NCBI GenBank assembly: GCA_036391875.1
Contig: DASVZA010000036.1
Span: 7,866-71,865 of the forward strand
Source of the DNA: Parasulfuritortus sp036391875
Lineage (GTDB): Bacteria > Pseudomonadota > Gammaproteobacteria > Burkholderiales > Thiobacillaceae
Reading direction: 5' to 3'
Length of the DNA stretch: 64,000 nucleotides
In this document: piece by piece, positions 42,712 to 51,674 of the stretch
Position numbering within the stretch: the first letter of the stretch is position 1
Layout of the letters: every line of letters begins with the position of its first letter
The notes under the pieces: model-generated
Seen by the model: the letters and a program-made list of their open reading frames with translations, nothing else
Told to the model about the DNA's origin: nothing
The model's database searches: none
Made by a program: the position numbers and the translations under genes

Positions 42712-43371
42712 ATGAGCGAACCCACCCTGGTCATCGGCAACAAGAATTACTCCTCCTGGTCGCTGCGCCCCTGGCTGGCCTTGCGGGTGGCCGGCATCCC
42801 GTTCAAGGAAGTGCGGATTCCGCTCTACGAACCGGGCACGGCCGCCGCATTGGCCCCCTGGTCGCCCTCCGGCCTGGTGCCCCTGCTCCAGGACGGCGAA
42901 CTCAAGGTATGGGACTCTCTGGCCATCTGCGAATACTTGGCCGAATGCCATCCCGACCGGGGCCTCTGGCCCGAGGACCGCACCGCGCGTGCGGTCGCCC
43001 GTTCGGTGAGCGCGGAGATGCATGCCGGCTTCAGCGGGCTGCGCACGGCGATGTCGATGAACATCCGACGCCGCTACCCGGACCGGGGCCGCACCCCGGA
43101 CTGCCTGCGTGACATCGAGCGGGTGCTGACCATCTGGAGCGACTGCCGCAGCCGATTCGGCGCCGGCGGCGACTTCCTGTTCGGCCGGTTCGGCATCGCC
43201 GATGCGATGTACGCGCCGGTGGTGCTGCGCTTCCGGACCTATGAAGTCGCGCTCGAGGGCGCGGCGCGCGCCTATGCCGACGCGATCCTGGCCTTGCCGG
43301 CAATGCAGGAATGGCTGGCGGATGCCGAACGGGAAAGCGAAAGCATCCCGAAGTTCGACCAGTACGAATGA
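42712..43371 (+). CDS. Glutathione S-transferase family protein
   Basis: A 219-residue GST with a thioredoxin-like N-terminal domain (LVIGNKNYSSWSLRPWLALRVAGIPFKEV), the cis-Pro/Glu-Ser region as PSGLVPLLQDGELKVWDSLAICEYLAE, and a helical C-terminal domain with FGIADAMYAPVVLRF. The YSSWSLRPW pattern with a Ser at the GSH-activating place is typical of a bacterial subgroup. Substrate is unknown. The ATG at 42712 has GAGG nine bases upstream; the ATG at 42697 would add five residues. Confidence 0.93.
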   Translation: MSEPTLVIGNKNYSSWSLRPWLALRVAGIPFKEVRIPLYEPGTAAALAPWSPSGLVPLLQDGELKVWDSLAICEYLAECHPDRGLWPEDRTARAVARSVSAEMHAGFSGLRTAMSMNIRRRYPDRGRTPDCLRDIERVLTIWSDCRSRFGAGGDFLFGRFGIADAMYAPVVLRFRTYEVALEGAARAYADAILALPAMQEWLADAERESESIPKFDQYE

Positions 43372-43418
43372 ATCGGCCGCCGTTGACAAAACCGGGCTCA
43401 GCCCCGAGCATCCATGCC

Positions 43419-43529
43419 ATGAACCGCTGCTACCGATATTCACGACGAAACGGCGCCCGACGCGACTTGGGCCGGCCGTGCTGCGTCTGTGGAACATCGA
43501 TGAGCGAAGGCGTGCTCCCCAGCGCCTGA
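43419..43529 (+). CDS. Possible small Cys-rich peptide
   Basis: A 36-residue ORF with an Arg-rich start and a RPCCVCGTSM end, lying between the GST gene and a clear terminator. It has no good ribosome site, and the reading frame continues the GST shadow upstream, so it may not be translated. It is listed because the terminator at 43552 implies a transcript crossing the region, which could simply be the GST mRNA. Confidence 0.25.
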   Translation: MNRCYRYSRRNGARRDLGRPCCVCGTSMSEGVLPSA

Positions 43530-43551
43530 TCCGATAAGCAGGTTTCCCGAC

Positions 43552-43586
43552 AAGGCCACGGCTGATCCCCGTGGCCTTTTTGTTTT
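43552..43586 (+). terminator. Rho-independent terminator before the aminotransferase gene
   Basis: AAGGCCACGG (43552-43561) pairs with CCGTGGCCTT (43569-43578) around a seven-base loop, followed by TTTGTTTTT. Confidence 0.85.
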
Positions 43587-43611
43587 TCCACTTCACGCTT
43601 GGAGGTCTTGC

Positions 43612-44817
43612 ATGTCCACTCTCTCGCCGACGACCAGTCTGATGCCCGTCACCCCGCGCCCCGACATCGTGTTCACGCGCGGCGAAGGCGCCTATCTATT
43701 CGACCGGCAAGGCCGCCGCTACCTCGACTGGGTACAGGGCTGGGCTGTGAACTGCCTGGGCCACGCGCCCGCCGCGGTGGCCCGGGCGCTGTGCGACCAG
43801 GCGGGCACCTTGATCAACCCGAGCCCGGCCTTCTACAACGAGCCGGCCATCGAGCTGGCCAACCTGCTCACCCGGCACAGCGCCTTCGACCACGTGTTCT
43901 TCGGCAGCTCCGGGGCCGAGGCCAACGAAGGCGCGATCAAGCTGGCCCGCAAATGGGGACAGCTCCACAAGCGCGGCGCCTTCGAGATCATCACCTTCGG
44001 CAACGGCTTCCACGGCCGGACCCTGGCGACCATGTCGGCCAGCGGCAAGCCCGGCTGGGATCGGCTGTTCGCCCCGCAGGTCGACGGCTTTCCCAAGGCC
44101 GTGTTGAACGACCTCGACTCGGTCAGGGCGCTCATCGGACCCGGGACCGTGGCCGTCATGCTGGAACCGATCCAGGGCGAAGCGGGCGTCATCCCGGCCG
44201 AGGCGGCGTTCATGCAGGGCCTGCGGAAGCTGTGCGACGAACACGGCCTGCTCCTGATCGTCGACGAGGTGCAGACCGGCTGCGGCCGCACCGGCACACT
44301 GTTCGCCTACCAGCAATACGGCGTCGAGCCGGACATCATGACCCTCGGCAAGGGCCTGGGCGGCGGCGTCCCGATCTCGGCATTGCTGGCCAAGGAAGCC
44401 TGCTCCTGCTTCGCGCCGGGCGACCAGGGCGGCACCTTCGGCGGCAACCCCCTGGTCTGTGCCGCCGGCACGGCCGTGCTCCGCAGCCTGCTGGCGGAGG
44501 GTTTTCTGGAGGACTGCCGCACAACCGGGCAAGGGCTGGCTTCGGCGCTGACAGCGCTGTCGGCCGAACTCGGCCTGGGCGAAGTACGGGGTCGCGGCCT
44601 GCTGCTGGCGCTGGAACTGGGCGCCGATCTGGGTCCGGACATCGTCCTCCGTGCCCGGGACGTCGGCTTGCTGGTCAACGCCCCGCGCCCGCATTGCCTG
44701 CGCTTCATGCCGGCACTCAATACCGCCCCGGCCGAGATCGAACAGGGGATCGGGTTATTGCGCCAGGTCATCCTGGATGCCCAAAAGAAAAAGCCGGTCA
44801 TGACCGGAACGGCCTGA
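43612..44817 (+). CDS. argD: Class III aminotransferase (acetylornithine aminotransferase family)
   Basis: A 401-residue PLP enzyme of the ArgD family (acetylornithine or succinyldiaminopimelate aminotransferase). It has GSSGAEANEGAIKLARKW (PLP phosphate binding), GNGFHGRTLATMSASG, LIVDEVQTGCGRTG (Asp pairing with the pyridine nitrogen) and the PLP lysine in TLGKGLGGGVPISAL. An N-terminal extension of about eight residues precedes the usual start. Whether it serves arginine synthesis cannot be settled because no other arg genes are nearby. It converges on the cyo operon. Confidence 0.9.
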   Translation: MSTLSPTTSLMPVTPRPDIVFTRGEGAYLFDRQGRRYLDWVQGWAVNCLGHAPAAVARALCDQAGTLINPSPAFYNEPAIELANLLTRHSAFDHVFFGSSGAEANEGAIKLARKWGQLHKRGAFEIITFGNGFHGRTLATMSASGKPGWDRLFAPQVDGFPKAVLNDLDSVRALIGPGTVAVMLEPIQGEAGVIPAEAAFMQGLRKLCDEHGLLLIVDEVQTGCGRTGTLFAYQQYGVEPDIMTLGKGLGGGVPISALLAKEACSCFAPGDQGGTFGGNPLVCAAGTAVLRSLLAEGFLEDCRTTGQGLASALTALSAELGLGEVRGRGLLLALELGADLGPDIVLRARDVGLLVNAPRPHCLRFMPALNTAPAEIEQGIGLLRQVILDAQKKKPVMTGTA

Positions 44818-44836
44818 CCGGCGGCTCGATTGGGAT

Positions 44837-45733
44837 CTAGCGGTACCAGGTGTGCAGCAGCGCCTGCGACTCGACCTGGCTGTTGTAGTCGACCGACATC
44901 GTCACGCTGATGGCCATGACGATCAGCAGCGAGAAGAAGAACAGCCGCCGCGCCCAGGCCACGTCATCGAACGCGGTACGGCCGGACCAGGCGAGGTGCA
45001 GCCAGTAGCCGCCCAGCACCGTCGCCACGACCATGAAGCCCGGACCGGTGTAGCGGCCCAGGCTGAGCGCCAGGGTCGCGGCCAGGAAGGCACCGGTGTA
45101 GAAGACGATATGCTTCTTGGTCACCTGGATTCCCTCCACCGCCGGCAGCACCGGAATCCCCGCCGCCCGGTAGTCCTGCAGGCGGAAGATGGCGATGGCG
45201 TAGAAGTGCGGCATCTGCCACAGACTGAAGATCAGCAACAGGACCAGGGCGCCGAGGTCGAAGCTGCCGGTCACCGCGCAATAGCCGACCAGCGGCGGCG
45301 CGGCGCCCGACAGGCTGCCGATCAGGGTGCCGTAGACCGAATGGCGCTTGAAGTAGAGGCTGTAGACGCCGACGTAGACCACGAAGCCGAGCGCGACGAT
45401 GAGGGTCGCGAGCGGATTGGTCGCAGCCGACATCAGGCCGAAGCCGGCCACGCCGAGCACAGCGGCGTAGAGCAGCGCGGCCTGGGGCGAGATCGCGCCC
45501 CGCACCAGCACCCGGTTGCGGGTGCGCTGCATCTTGCCGTCGATGTCGCGGTCGATGACGTTGTTGAAAACGCAGCCGGAGGCGACCACCAGCGCGAGGC
45601 CGAGGGTGGTCGCCAGCAGCAGGCGGAAATCGACCTCGCCCCGGGAGGCGAGGAAGAAGCCGCCGGCCAGCGTCACCAGGTTGCCCGCGATGATGCCGGG
45701 CTTGGCCACGGAGAGGTAGTTGCTCAGGACCAT
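44837..45733 (-). CDS. cyoE: Protohaem IX farnesyltransferase (haem O synthase)
   Basis: Farnesylates haem B to haem O for the bo-type oxidase. The 298-residue membrane protein has about nine helices and the prenyltransferase motif NNVIDRDIDGKMQRTRNR near residue 65, with a second acidic region before helix 6 (FRLQDYRAAGIPVLP). It is the last gene of cyoABCDE, with an 8-base gap from cyoD. Confidence 0.96.
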   Translation of the reverse strand: MVLSNYLSVAKPGIIAGNLVTLAGGFFLASRGEVDFRLLLATTLGLALVVASGCVFNNVIDRDIDGKMQRTRNRVLVRGAISPQAALLYAAVLGVAGFGLMSAATNPLATLIVALGFVVYVGVYSLYFKRHSVYGTLIGSLSGAAPPLVGYCAVTGSFDLGALVLLLIFSLWQMPHFYAIAIFRLQDYRAAGIPVLPAVEGIQVTKKHIVFYTGAFLAATLALSLGRYTGPGFMVVATVLGGYWLHLAWSGRTAFDDVAWARRLFFFSLLIVMAISVTMSVDYNSQVESQALLHTWYR

Positions 45734-45741
45734 GGCGGACC

Positions 45742-46176
45742 TCAGGGCTGGCCCTTCTCCGACATCGGCATGGCCATCGGCGCAGCCTGGGCAGGCATGA
45801 CCGGGGGCGGCATGTCCACAGCGGACATGTTCATGTTCGTGGACGGCGTGTAGTCCGTCATGCGAATCCGCATGTTGTACATGATCCAGACCGAGCCGAC
45901 CACCAGGATGACGATGCTGATCACCATGAACAGGAAGACCATCAGGTTCCAGCGTTGTTCGGGCGAAGTATCCAAGTGCAGGAAATAGCGCAGGTGCACG
46001 ACGACCTGGACCAGCGCCGCCAAGAATATGCCGACCATGATGGCCGTTTCCGACATCTTGCCGGCCATGACGAGACCGAACGGAATGGCGGTCAGGATCA
46101 GCGACAGGACGAAGCCCGTCAGGTAGTCCTTGAGGTTGCCGTGGTAGGGCACGGCGTGTTCATGGTTGTGGCTCAT
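45742..46176 (-). CDS. cyoD: Cytochrome bo quinol oxidase subunit IV
   Basis: Small 144-residue oxidase subunit with three helices (GNLKDYLTGFVLSLILTAIPFG, GIFLAALVQVVVHLRYFLHLD, FMVISIVILVVGSVWIMYNM). The N-terminus is His-rich (MSHNHEH). The C-terminus carries an extra Pro/Met-rich tail of about 35 residues absent in E. coli CyoD (109 residues). It overlaps cyoC by four bases. Confidence 0.94.
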   Translation of the reverse strand: MSHNHEHAVPYHGNLKDYLTGFVLSLILTAIPFGLVMAGKMSETAIMVGIFLAALVQVVVHLRYFLHLDTSPEQRWNLMVFLFMVISIVILVVGSVWIMYNMRIRMTDYTPSTNMNMSAVDMPPPVMPAQAAPMAMPMSEKGQP

Positions 46177-46790
46177 TGCATCACCCCCATCAGGTAGACG
46201 ACGGTGAAGACGCCGATCCAGACGATGTCCAGGAAGTGCCAGAACATGCTCAGGCGCACCAGGCGCGAACGGACCGGGGTGGTCAGGCCCTTGCCCATCA
46301 CCTGGGCCATCATCACCGCAATCCAGATCAGGCCGAAGGTGACGTGGGTACCGTGGGTGCCGACCAGGGTGAAGAAGGAAGACAGGTAGCCGCTGCGCTC
46401 AGGGCCGTTGCCCTCCATGATCATGTGCGCGAACTCGTTCACCTCCATGCCAATGAAGCCGAGCCCCAGCAGGAAGGTGATGCCGAGCCAGGTGACGACT
46501 TTGCTCGGCTCGTTGCGCAGCATGGCCAGCATGGCGAAGCCGTAGGTCACGCTGCTGAACAGCAGGCACATGGTCTCGCCGAACACGTAGGGCAGGTTGA
46601 ACAGTTCCTTGCCGGTCGGGCCGCCGGCATAGCTGTGGCTCATCACGACGAAGGTGGCGAACACCGACGCGAACAGCACGCAGTCGGTCATGATGTAGAG
46701 CCAGAAACCGAACGTGGTGTTCGACACCGGATCGTGGCTGCCGTGCTCGACGGCATGGCCCGCGGGATGGGACAGTGCTTGTGCAGTCAT
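46173..46790 (-). CDS. cyoC: Cytochrome bo quinol oxidase subunit III
   Basis: A 205-residue subunit with five helices. Typical segments are GFWLYIMTDCVLFASVFATFVV, ETMCLLFSSVTYGFAML, EVNEFAHMIMEGNGPERSGYLSSFFTLVGTHG-type loop and LSMFWHFLDIVWIGVFTVVYL. The ATG at 46790 follows cyoB's stop by two bases; the longer reading frame upstream is a shadow of cyoB. Confidence 0.95.
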   Translation of the reverse strand: MTAQALSHPAGHAVEHGSHDPVSNTTFGFWLYIMTDCVLFASVFATFVVMSHSYAGGPTGKELFNLPYVFGETMCLLFSSVTYGFAMLAMLRNEPSKVVTWLGITFLLGLGFIGMEVNEFAHMIMEGNGPERSGYLSSFFTLVGTHGTHVTFGLIWIAVMMAQVMGKGLTTPVRSRLVRLSMFWHFLDIVWIGVFTVVYLMGVMQ

Positions 46791-46792
46791 TG

Positions 46793-48826
46793 TTATACCT
46801 GATAGGCGAAGTTGTTGGCGGAAACAGAGGGTGCGGCGGCGCCGGCGGCTTCCAGGGTGTGGAAGCGCTCGTTCTCGATGCGCGCCACCTCGGCGGCTGG
46901 GACGTAGTAGTCGTAGTCGTCGCTGGAAGCGCGCACGACGACGGCGATCAGGATGCCCAGGGCGCCGGCCAGGGCAAACCACCACATATGCCAGATCATG
47001 GCGAAGCCGAAGACGAAGGCCAGCAAGCCGATGATCACGCCGATCGAGCTGTTCTTGGGCATGTGGATGTCCTCATACTTGGCCGGCCGTTGGTAGGCTT
47101 TGCCCTTCTCCTTCATGTCGGTGAAGGCGTCGATATCCTCGACGGTCGGGATCACGGCGAAGTTGTAGAACGGCGGCGGCGAGGACAGCGACCATTCCAG
47201 GGAATGACCACCCCAGGCATCGCCGGTCGCATCGCGCAGCTTGTCGCGGTTCTTGATGCTGACGACGACCTGGACGATCGAGGAAATCACGCCGAAGGTG
47301 ATGAACAGGGTACCGACCATGGCCACCTGCAGCAGGTCATGCCAGACCGGGTTGTCGATGTGATTGAGGCGGCGCGTCATGCCCATGAAGCCCAGGGCGT
47401 AGAGCGGGAAGAAGGCCAGACCGAAGCCGATCACCCAGCCCCAGAAGGCGCGCTTGCCCCACTTCTCGTCCAGCTTGAAGCCGAACATCTTGGGGAACCA
47501 GTAGGAATAGCCGGCCAGGTAACCGAACAGCGCGCCGGGGATCAGCACGTTGTGGAAGTGGGCGATCAGGAACTCCGAGTTGTGCAGCAGGAAGTCCGCT
47601 GGCGGCACCGCCAGCAGCACGCCGGTCATGCCGCCGACGCTGAAGTAGACGATGAAGGCCAGGGTCCAGAGCACCGGGGTGGTGAACTCGATCCGGCCGC
47701 GGTACATGGTGAACAGCCAGTTGAAGATCTTCACGCCGGTCGGCACTGCGATGATCATGGTGGCGATGCCGAACACCGCGTTGACGTCGCCGCCAGCGCC
47801 CATGGTGAAGAAGTGGTGCAGCCAGACGCCCAGGGACAGGATGCCGATCGCGCAGGTGGCGTAGACCATGCCGTGGTAGCCGAACAGGCGCTTCTTGGCG
47901 AAGGTCGAGATCACCTCGGAGAACATGCCGAAGGCAGGCAGGATCACGATGTACACCTCGGGGTGGCCCCAGATCCAGAACAGGTTGGAGTACATCATCA
48001 TGTTGCCGCCCATGTCGGCAGTGAAGAAGTGCATGCCGAGGTAACGGTCCAGGGTCAGCAGCGCCAGGGTCACGGTCAGGACCGGGAAGGTGGCCATGAT
48101 CAGCACCGTGGTCACCAGGATGTTCCAGGTGAAGATGGGCATCTTCATCAGGTTCATGCCCGGTGCGCGCATCCGGATGATGGTGACGAAGAAGTTGACT
48201 GCGGTCAGCAGTGTCCCGATGCCGCTTATCTGGATGCTCCACATCCAGTAGTCGACGCCGGTATCCGGGCTGTAGTTCACTTCGCTGAGCGGCGGGTAGC
48301 CGGTCCAGCCGGCCTTGGAGAAGTCGCCGACCGCGAGCGAGATCATCACCAGGGCGGCGCTGATCGCGGTCAGCCAGAAGCTGACCGAGTTGAGGAACGG
48401 GAAGGCCACGTCACGGGCACCGATCTGCTGCGGCACGACGACGTTCATCAGGCCGATGAAGAACGGCATCGCCACGAAGATGATCATGATGGTGCCGTGG
48501 GCGCTGAAGATCTGGTCGTAGTGCTCGGGCGGCAGGTAGCCCATCGATGAGCCGTAGGCCATGGCCTGCTGGAGACGCATCATGAACGCGTCGGCGAAGC
48601 CGCGCAGCAGCATGACGCCGGCGAGCACGACATACATGACGCCGATCTTCTTGTGATCGACGCTACACAGCCATTCCTTCCAGAGATAGCCCCACTTGCC
48701 CGCATAGGTGATCAAGCCGACGACGATCGCACCCATCACGAGCGACACACCCACCACATCCATCACGATTGGATTGTCGAAGGGTATGGCCGACAGACTC
48801 AGTTTGCCAAAAAGTTCAGATTCCAC
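46793..48826 (-). CDS. cyoB: Cytochrome bo quinol oxidase subunit I
   Basis: The 677-residue catalytic subunit, holding haem b and the haem o3/CuB centre, reduces O2 to water and pumps protons. It has the 15-helix CyoB plan, the copper-binding and covalently linked WGHPEVYIVILPAFG, HNSEFLIAHFHNVLIPG for the late His pair, and the amino-terminal AHGTIMIIFVAMPFFIGLMN. Ubiquinol oxidase rather than cytochrome c oxidase identity is supported by a CuA-less CyoA next to it. Confidence 0.97.
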   Translation of the reverse strand: MESELFGKLSLSAIPFDNPIVMDVVGVSLVMGAIVVGLITYAGKWGYLWKEWLCSVDHKKIGVMYVVLAGVMLLRGFADAFMMRLQQAMAYGSSMGYLPPEHYDQIFSAHGTIMIIFVAMPFFIGLMNVVVPQQIGARDVAFPFLNSVSFWLTAISAALVMISLAVGDFSKAGWTGYPPLSEVNYSPDTGVDYWMWSIQISGIGTLLTAVNFFVTIIRMRAPGMNLMKMPIFTWNILVTTVLIMATFPVLTVTLALLTLDRYLGMHFFTADMGGNMMMYSNLFWIWGHPEVYIVILPAFGMFSEVISTFAKKRLFGYHGMVYATCAIGILSLGVWLHHFFTMGAGGDVNAVFGIATMIIAVPTGVKIFNWLFTMYRGRIEFTTPVLWTLAFIVYFSVGGMTGVLLAVPPADFLLHNSEFLIAHFHNVLIPGALFGYLAGYSYWFPKMFGFKLDEKWGKRAFWGWVIGFGLAFFPLYALGFMGMTRRLNHIDNPVWHDLLQVAMVGTLFITFGVISSIVQVVVSIKNRDKLRDATGDAWGGHSLEWSLSSPPPFYNFAVIPTVEDIDAFTDMKEKGKAYQRPAKYEDIHMPKNSSIGVIIGLLAFVFGFAMIWHMWWFALAGALGILIAVVVRASSDDYDYYVPAAEVARIENERFHTLEAAGAAAPSVSANNFAYQV

Positions 48827-48885
48827 CGCTACTTCTCCTCAAATTCACGACATTTCTTCATTGCGCATCCGCGGGAGGATGCCGA

Positions 48886-49788
48886 TTAGGATTTCTGTGC
48901 CTTGCCTTGATCGTTGGGCATGGGTTGAACCATGTCGGGCATGTACTTCATGATGATGCCCTGGAACAGATCAGGCTTGACCGAGGCGAAGGACTGGGCC
49001 GGCACATTCTGGCTCGGGACCTCCAGCTGCTTGAAGTTGGCCTCATCGAGCGAACCGCCGGACTGCTTGACTTGCTTGACCCAGTCATCGAAGCCCTGCT
49101 GCGAGGTAGCGACCGCATCGAAGTGCATGCCGGAGAAGCCGTCGCCGCTGAACTGGGCATTGATACCCCGGTAGGTGCCGGGCTGGTTGGCCAGCAGATG
49201 GAGCTTGGTCTGCATGCCGGCCATGGCGTAGATCTGGCTACCCAGTTGGGGAATGAAGAAGGAAGACATCACGGTATCGGATGTAATCCGGAAGCTGACC
49301 GGGACGTTGGCCGGGAAGACCAGCTTGTTGACCGAGGCGATGCCCTGCTCCGGGTAGATGAACAGCCACTTCCAATCCATCGCAACCACCTGGACATCGA
49401 CCGGCTTTACGCTGGAGGCGATGGGGCGATAGGGACTGAGCGCATGCGTGTCGCGCCAGACCAGGACACTCAGGATGAGAATGATGATGGTCGGAATGGC
49501 CCACACCACGGCTTCGATCTTGCCGGAGTAATCCCATTTCGGTTGATAGGTGGCAGCGGTGTTCGATGCCCGGTATTTCCAGGCGAAGCCAAGGGCCATG
49601 ACGATGACGGGAATGACCACTGTCAACATGAGACCGAAGGCGATGAGGATGAGCCGCTTTTCATCGGCTCCGATCGGCCCCATGGGATTCAACAGCGACC
49701 ATTGGCTACTGCCGCAATCCCCTACGCAAGCGAATGCGCCCTGTACAGACACACTCCTCCAATAAGACTTTTCCAGATAATTTTTCAT
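48886..49788 (-). CDS. cyoA: Cytochrome bo quinol oxidase subunit II
   Basis: A 301-residue subunit with two transmembrane helices and a periplasmic cupredoxin-like domain. The N-terminal LLNPMGPIG matches the LLDPKGQIG of E. coli CyoA, preceded by Cys residues that may be the lipid anchor. The second helix is VVWAIPTIIILILSVLVW. The CuA ligands are missing (the expected Cys pair region reads SGDGFSGMHFD), as in all quinol oxidases. The ATG at 49788 was chosen; AGGTGG lies three bases upstream. First gene of the operon. Confidence 0.94.
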   Translation of the reverse strand: MKNYLEKSYWRSVSVQGAFACVGDCGSSQWSLLNPMGPIGADEKRLILIAFGLMLTVVIPVIVMALGFAWKYRASNTAATYQPKWDYSGKIEAVVWAIPTIIILILSVLVWRDTHALSPYRPIASSVKPVDVQVVAMDWKWLFIYPEQGIASVNKLVFPANVPVSFRITSDTVMSSFFIPQLGSQIYAMAGMQTKLHLLANQPGTYRGINAQFSGDGFSGMHFDAVATSQQGFDDWVKQVKQSGGSLDEANFKQLEVPSQNVPAQSFASVKPDLFQGIIMKYMPDMVQPMPNDQGKAQKS

Positions 49789-50035
49789 TTTCCACCTAAA
49801 AAACAACCGTTTATCGATCATTTGACGACGTCGCGGGACTTTGGACAGGACGACACACGTCAGCGCTGGTGTTCAAGTGACAGCGTTACGTACGTATTGT
49901 TCCACAAAAAATGAACAAATTTTGTCCATACTTTTCATGTGGTTATATACAAATAATGTTAATTTGCGTACGCGATGCCGACAAACCCTTGCCAGAACTG
50001 GGTTTCGGGCTCCCCGGCCGACCGCCAATTAGCTA
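49789..50035. promoter_or_regulatory. AT-rich promoter region of the cyo operon
   Basis: The spacer between cyoA and alkA is unusually AT-rich for this genome and holds the palindromes TACGTACGTA (49887-49896) and ACAAATTTTGT (49915-49925). They are candidate operators for the cyo promoter. No FNR-type box is present. No convincing gene is seen here. Confidence 0.45.
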
Positions 50036-50944
50036 TCAATAAGCCGCCGCCGATCGCATGGCCCATAGATGGGCGGCCACCAGCGCCCGCCAGGGCGAAA
50101 ACGGCAGCAGCCAGTCGCGCGCCTGTTCCGCACCGACCTTGTCGGGAACACCCAGCAGTGCCTGCAGATTGCGGCGCACCGCGGCATCCCCGTGCAGCGA
50201 ACCGTCCAGCCAGCCGAAACCGCGCAACAGGGTGTAATCGACGGTCCAGGGACCGATGCCGGGAATGGCGAGCAGACGCGCCCGGATGTCGTCCACCGGC
50301 AGGGTCGCCAGCCACTCGGCCAGGGGCAGACCGCCCTCTTCCACTTGTCGCGCCAGATTGAGCAAGGTGCGGCTCTTGGCCCCGGAAAAACCGGCCCGAC
50401 GCACTTCCGCCTCGCTCAGCGCGGCGACCCGGCCGGCCTCTGGGTAGCAGAGCAGACCGCCGGAATGGCGCACGCCGGCGGTCTCGATCAGCTTCCGCCG
50501 CAGGGCGACAGCCGCGCCGACGCTGATCTGCTGGCCGGTCACGGCCCAGGTCAGGGCCTCGAACGGCGTCGCGGCCACCGGCACGCGCAAACCCGCTTGC
50601 CGGTCGATCAGCCTGCCCAGTTGCGGGTGGCTGCGGTAGCGGCGTTCGAATGTCTCGATGTCCTGGGTCAGGCCGAGCATGCGCTGGACCATGGTCCGGA
50701 AGATCGGCTCCCGGTCGTCGGCCACCGCGCCGTCGAAGGCGATATCCGCCTCGGCGGCCCCGGCTGCAAAACGGATGGTCAGGCAGGCGGGCACGCCGTC
50801 CCAGACCATGCCTTTGCGCAGTGTCGCTGCGTTGACCGACTCGGCCAGTTCCCGGCTGTCGCGCCGATGGAAGGCAAGGATGTCGCCGACCCTCAGGGTA
50901 TCTGGCAACGGAATGGCGCAGGCGAAACGGGAGCAGGCGGACAT
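50036..50944 (-). CDS. alkA: DNA-3-methyladenine glycosylase II
   Basis: Excises alkylated purines and pyrimidines. The 302-residue protein has an N-terminal TBP-like domain and the HhH-GPD domain with TPFEALTWAVTGQQISVGAAVALRR and PVDDIRARLLAIPGIGPWTVDYTLLR. The catalytic aspartate is expected in LHGDAAVRRNLQ. It is the last of four alkylation-repair genes (ada - 2OG oxygenase - alkB - alkA), separated from alkB by 40 bases. Confidence 0.94.
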   Translation of the reverse strand: MSACSRFACAIPLPDTLRVGDILAFHRRDSRELAESVNAATLRKGMVWDGVPACLTIRFAAGAAEADIAFDGAVADDREPIFRTMVQRMLGLTQDIETFERRYRSHPQLGRLIDRQAGLRVPVAATPFEALTWAVTGQQISVGAAVALRRKLIETAGVRHSGGLLCYPEAGRVAALSEAEVRRAGFSGAKSRTLLNLARQVEEGGLPLAEWLATLPVDDIRARLLAIPGIGPWTVDYTLLRGFGWLDGSLHGDAAVRRNLQALLGVPDKVGAEQARDWLLPFSPWRALVAAHLWAMRSAAAY

Positions 50945-50984
50945 CGCCGTCAGCGGCCGAGGCGGGGAGCGGCCGGATTCCCGT

Positions 50985-51674
50985 TCACGCAGCGCCGGCC
51001 GGTCCCGCCCGGCGGAACGTCATATTGATGCGGCAATCCGCGCTATCCGGATGCTCACCCGCCTTGAGCGGCAGCACGGCGTGATGAAACAGCCGGGACG
51101 CGCCGCCCCAGACCACGACGTCGCCGTGGCCGAGCAGGATGCGCAATGCCGGGTCGCCCCGGCGAAGTCCACCGAACAGGAACACGGCCGGCAGGCCCAG
51201 CGACACCGAAACGATGGGCGCGGCGAAATCGGTCTCGTCCCTGTCCTGGTGCAACGACAGCTTCGCACCCGGCGCGTAGCGGTTGATCAGGCAGACATCG
51301 GGCTGGAAACCGGCATAGCCGGCCTCGGTGGCGGCCCTGCCGGCCAGCTCGGAGAAAGCCTCCGGCATGGCCGGCCAGGCGTGGCCGCTTTCCGGATCGA
51401 CGGACGCATACCGGTAGCCAGCGCGATCCGCCACCCAGCCGAGCACTCCACAGTTGGTCATGGCCACCGACATGCGCTGGCCGCCGGGCGTGGACATATG
51501 GCGAAAGGCCGCTCGGGCGGCAATTTCATCCACCGCAGCCAGCAAGGCCGGTGCCTGGACGCGGGCGAAACCGCGCAGAAGCACCGCACCCTCGGCCAGC
51601 ACCTCCCGGCCGCCCGCGCCGGCGTCGAGACCGGACAGCAGATCGTCCGTCGGTGCTCGCGGCTCAGGTCGCAT
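50985..51674 (-). CDS. alkB: DNA oxidative demethylase AlkB
   Basis: A 229-residue Fe(II)/2-oxoglutarate dioxygenase that reverses 1-methyladenine and 3-methylcytosine damage. It has the HxD motif in LSLHQDRDETDF, the distal His in SRLFHHAVLPL and the 2OG-binding RINMTFR near the C-terminus, plus CLINRYAPGAKL. The ATG at 51674 overlaps the upstream oxygenase stop by 11 bases, indicating coupled expression. Confidence 0.96.
   Translation of the reverse strand: MRPEPRAPTDDLLSGLDAGAGGREVLAEGAVLLRGFARVQAPALLAAVDEIAARAAFRHMSTPGGQRMSVAMTNCGVLGWVADRAGYRYASVDPESGHAWPAMPEAFSELAGRAATEAGYAGFQPDVCLINRYAPGAKLSLHQDRDETDFAAPIVSVSLGLPAVFLFGGLRRGDPALRILLGHGDVVVWGGASRLFHHAVLPLKAGEHPDSADCRINMTFRRAGPAGAA

Noticed and set aside
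46775..48550. Long plus-strand reading frame over cyoB
   Set aside because: Gln/Asp/His-rich shadow of a conserved membrane protein.
49841..50032. Short plus-strand reading frame in the cyo promoter region
   Set aside because: No ribosome site; lies in an AT-rich regulatory region.
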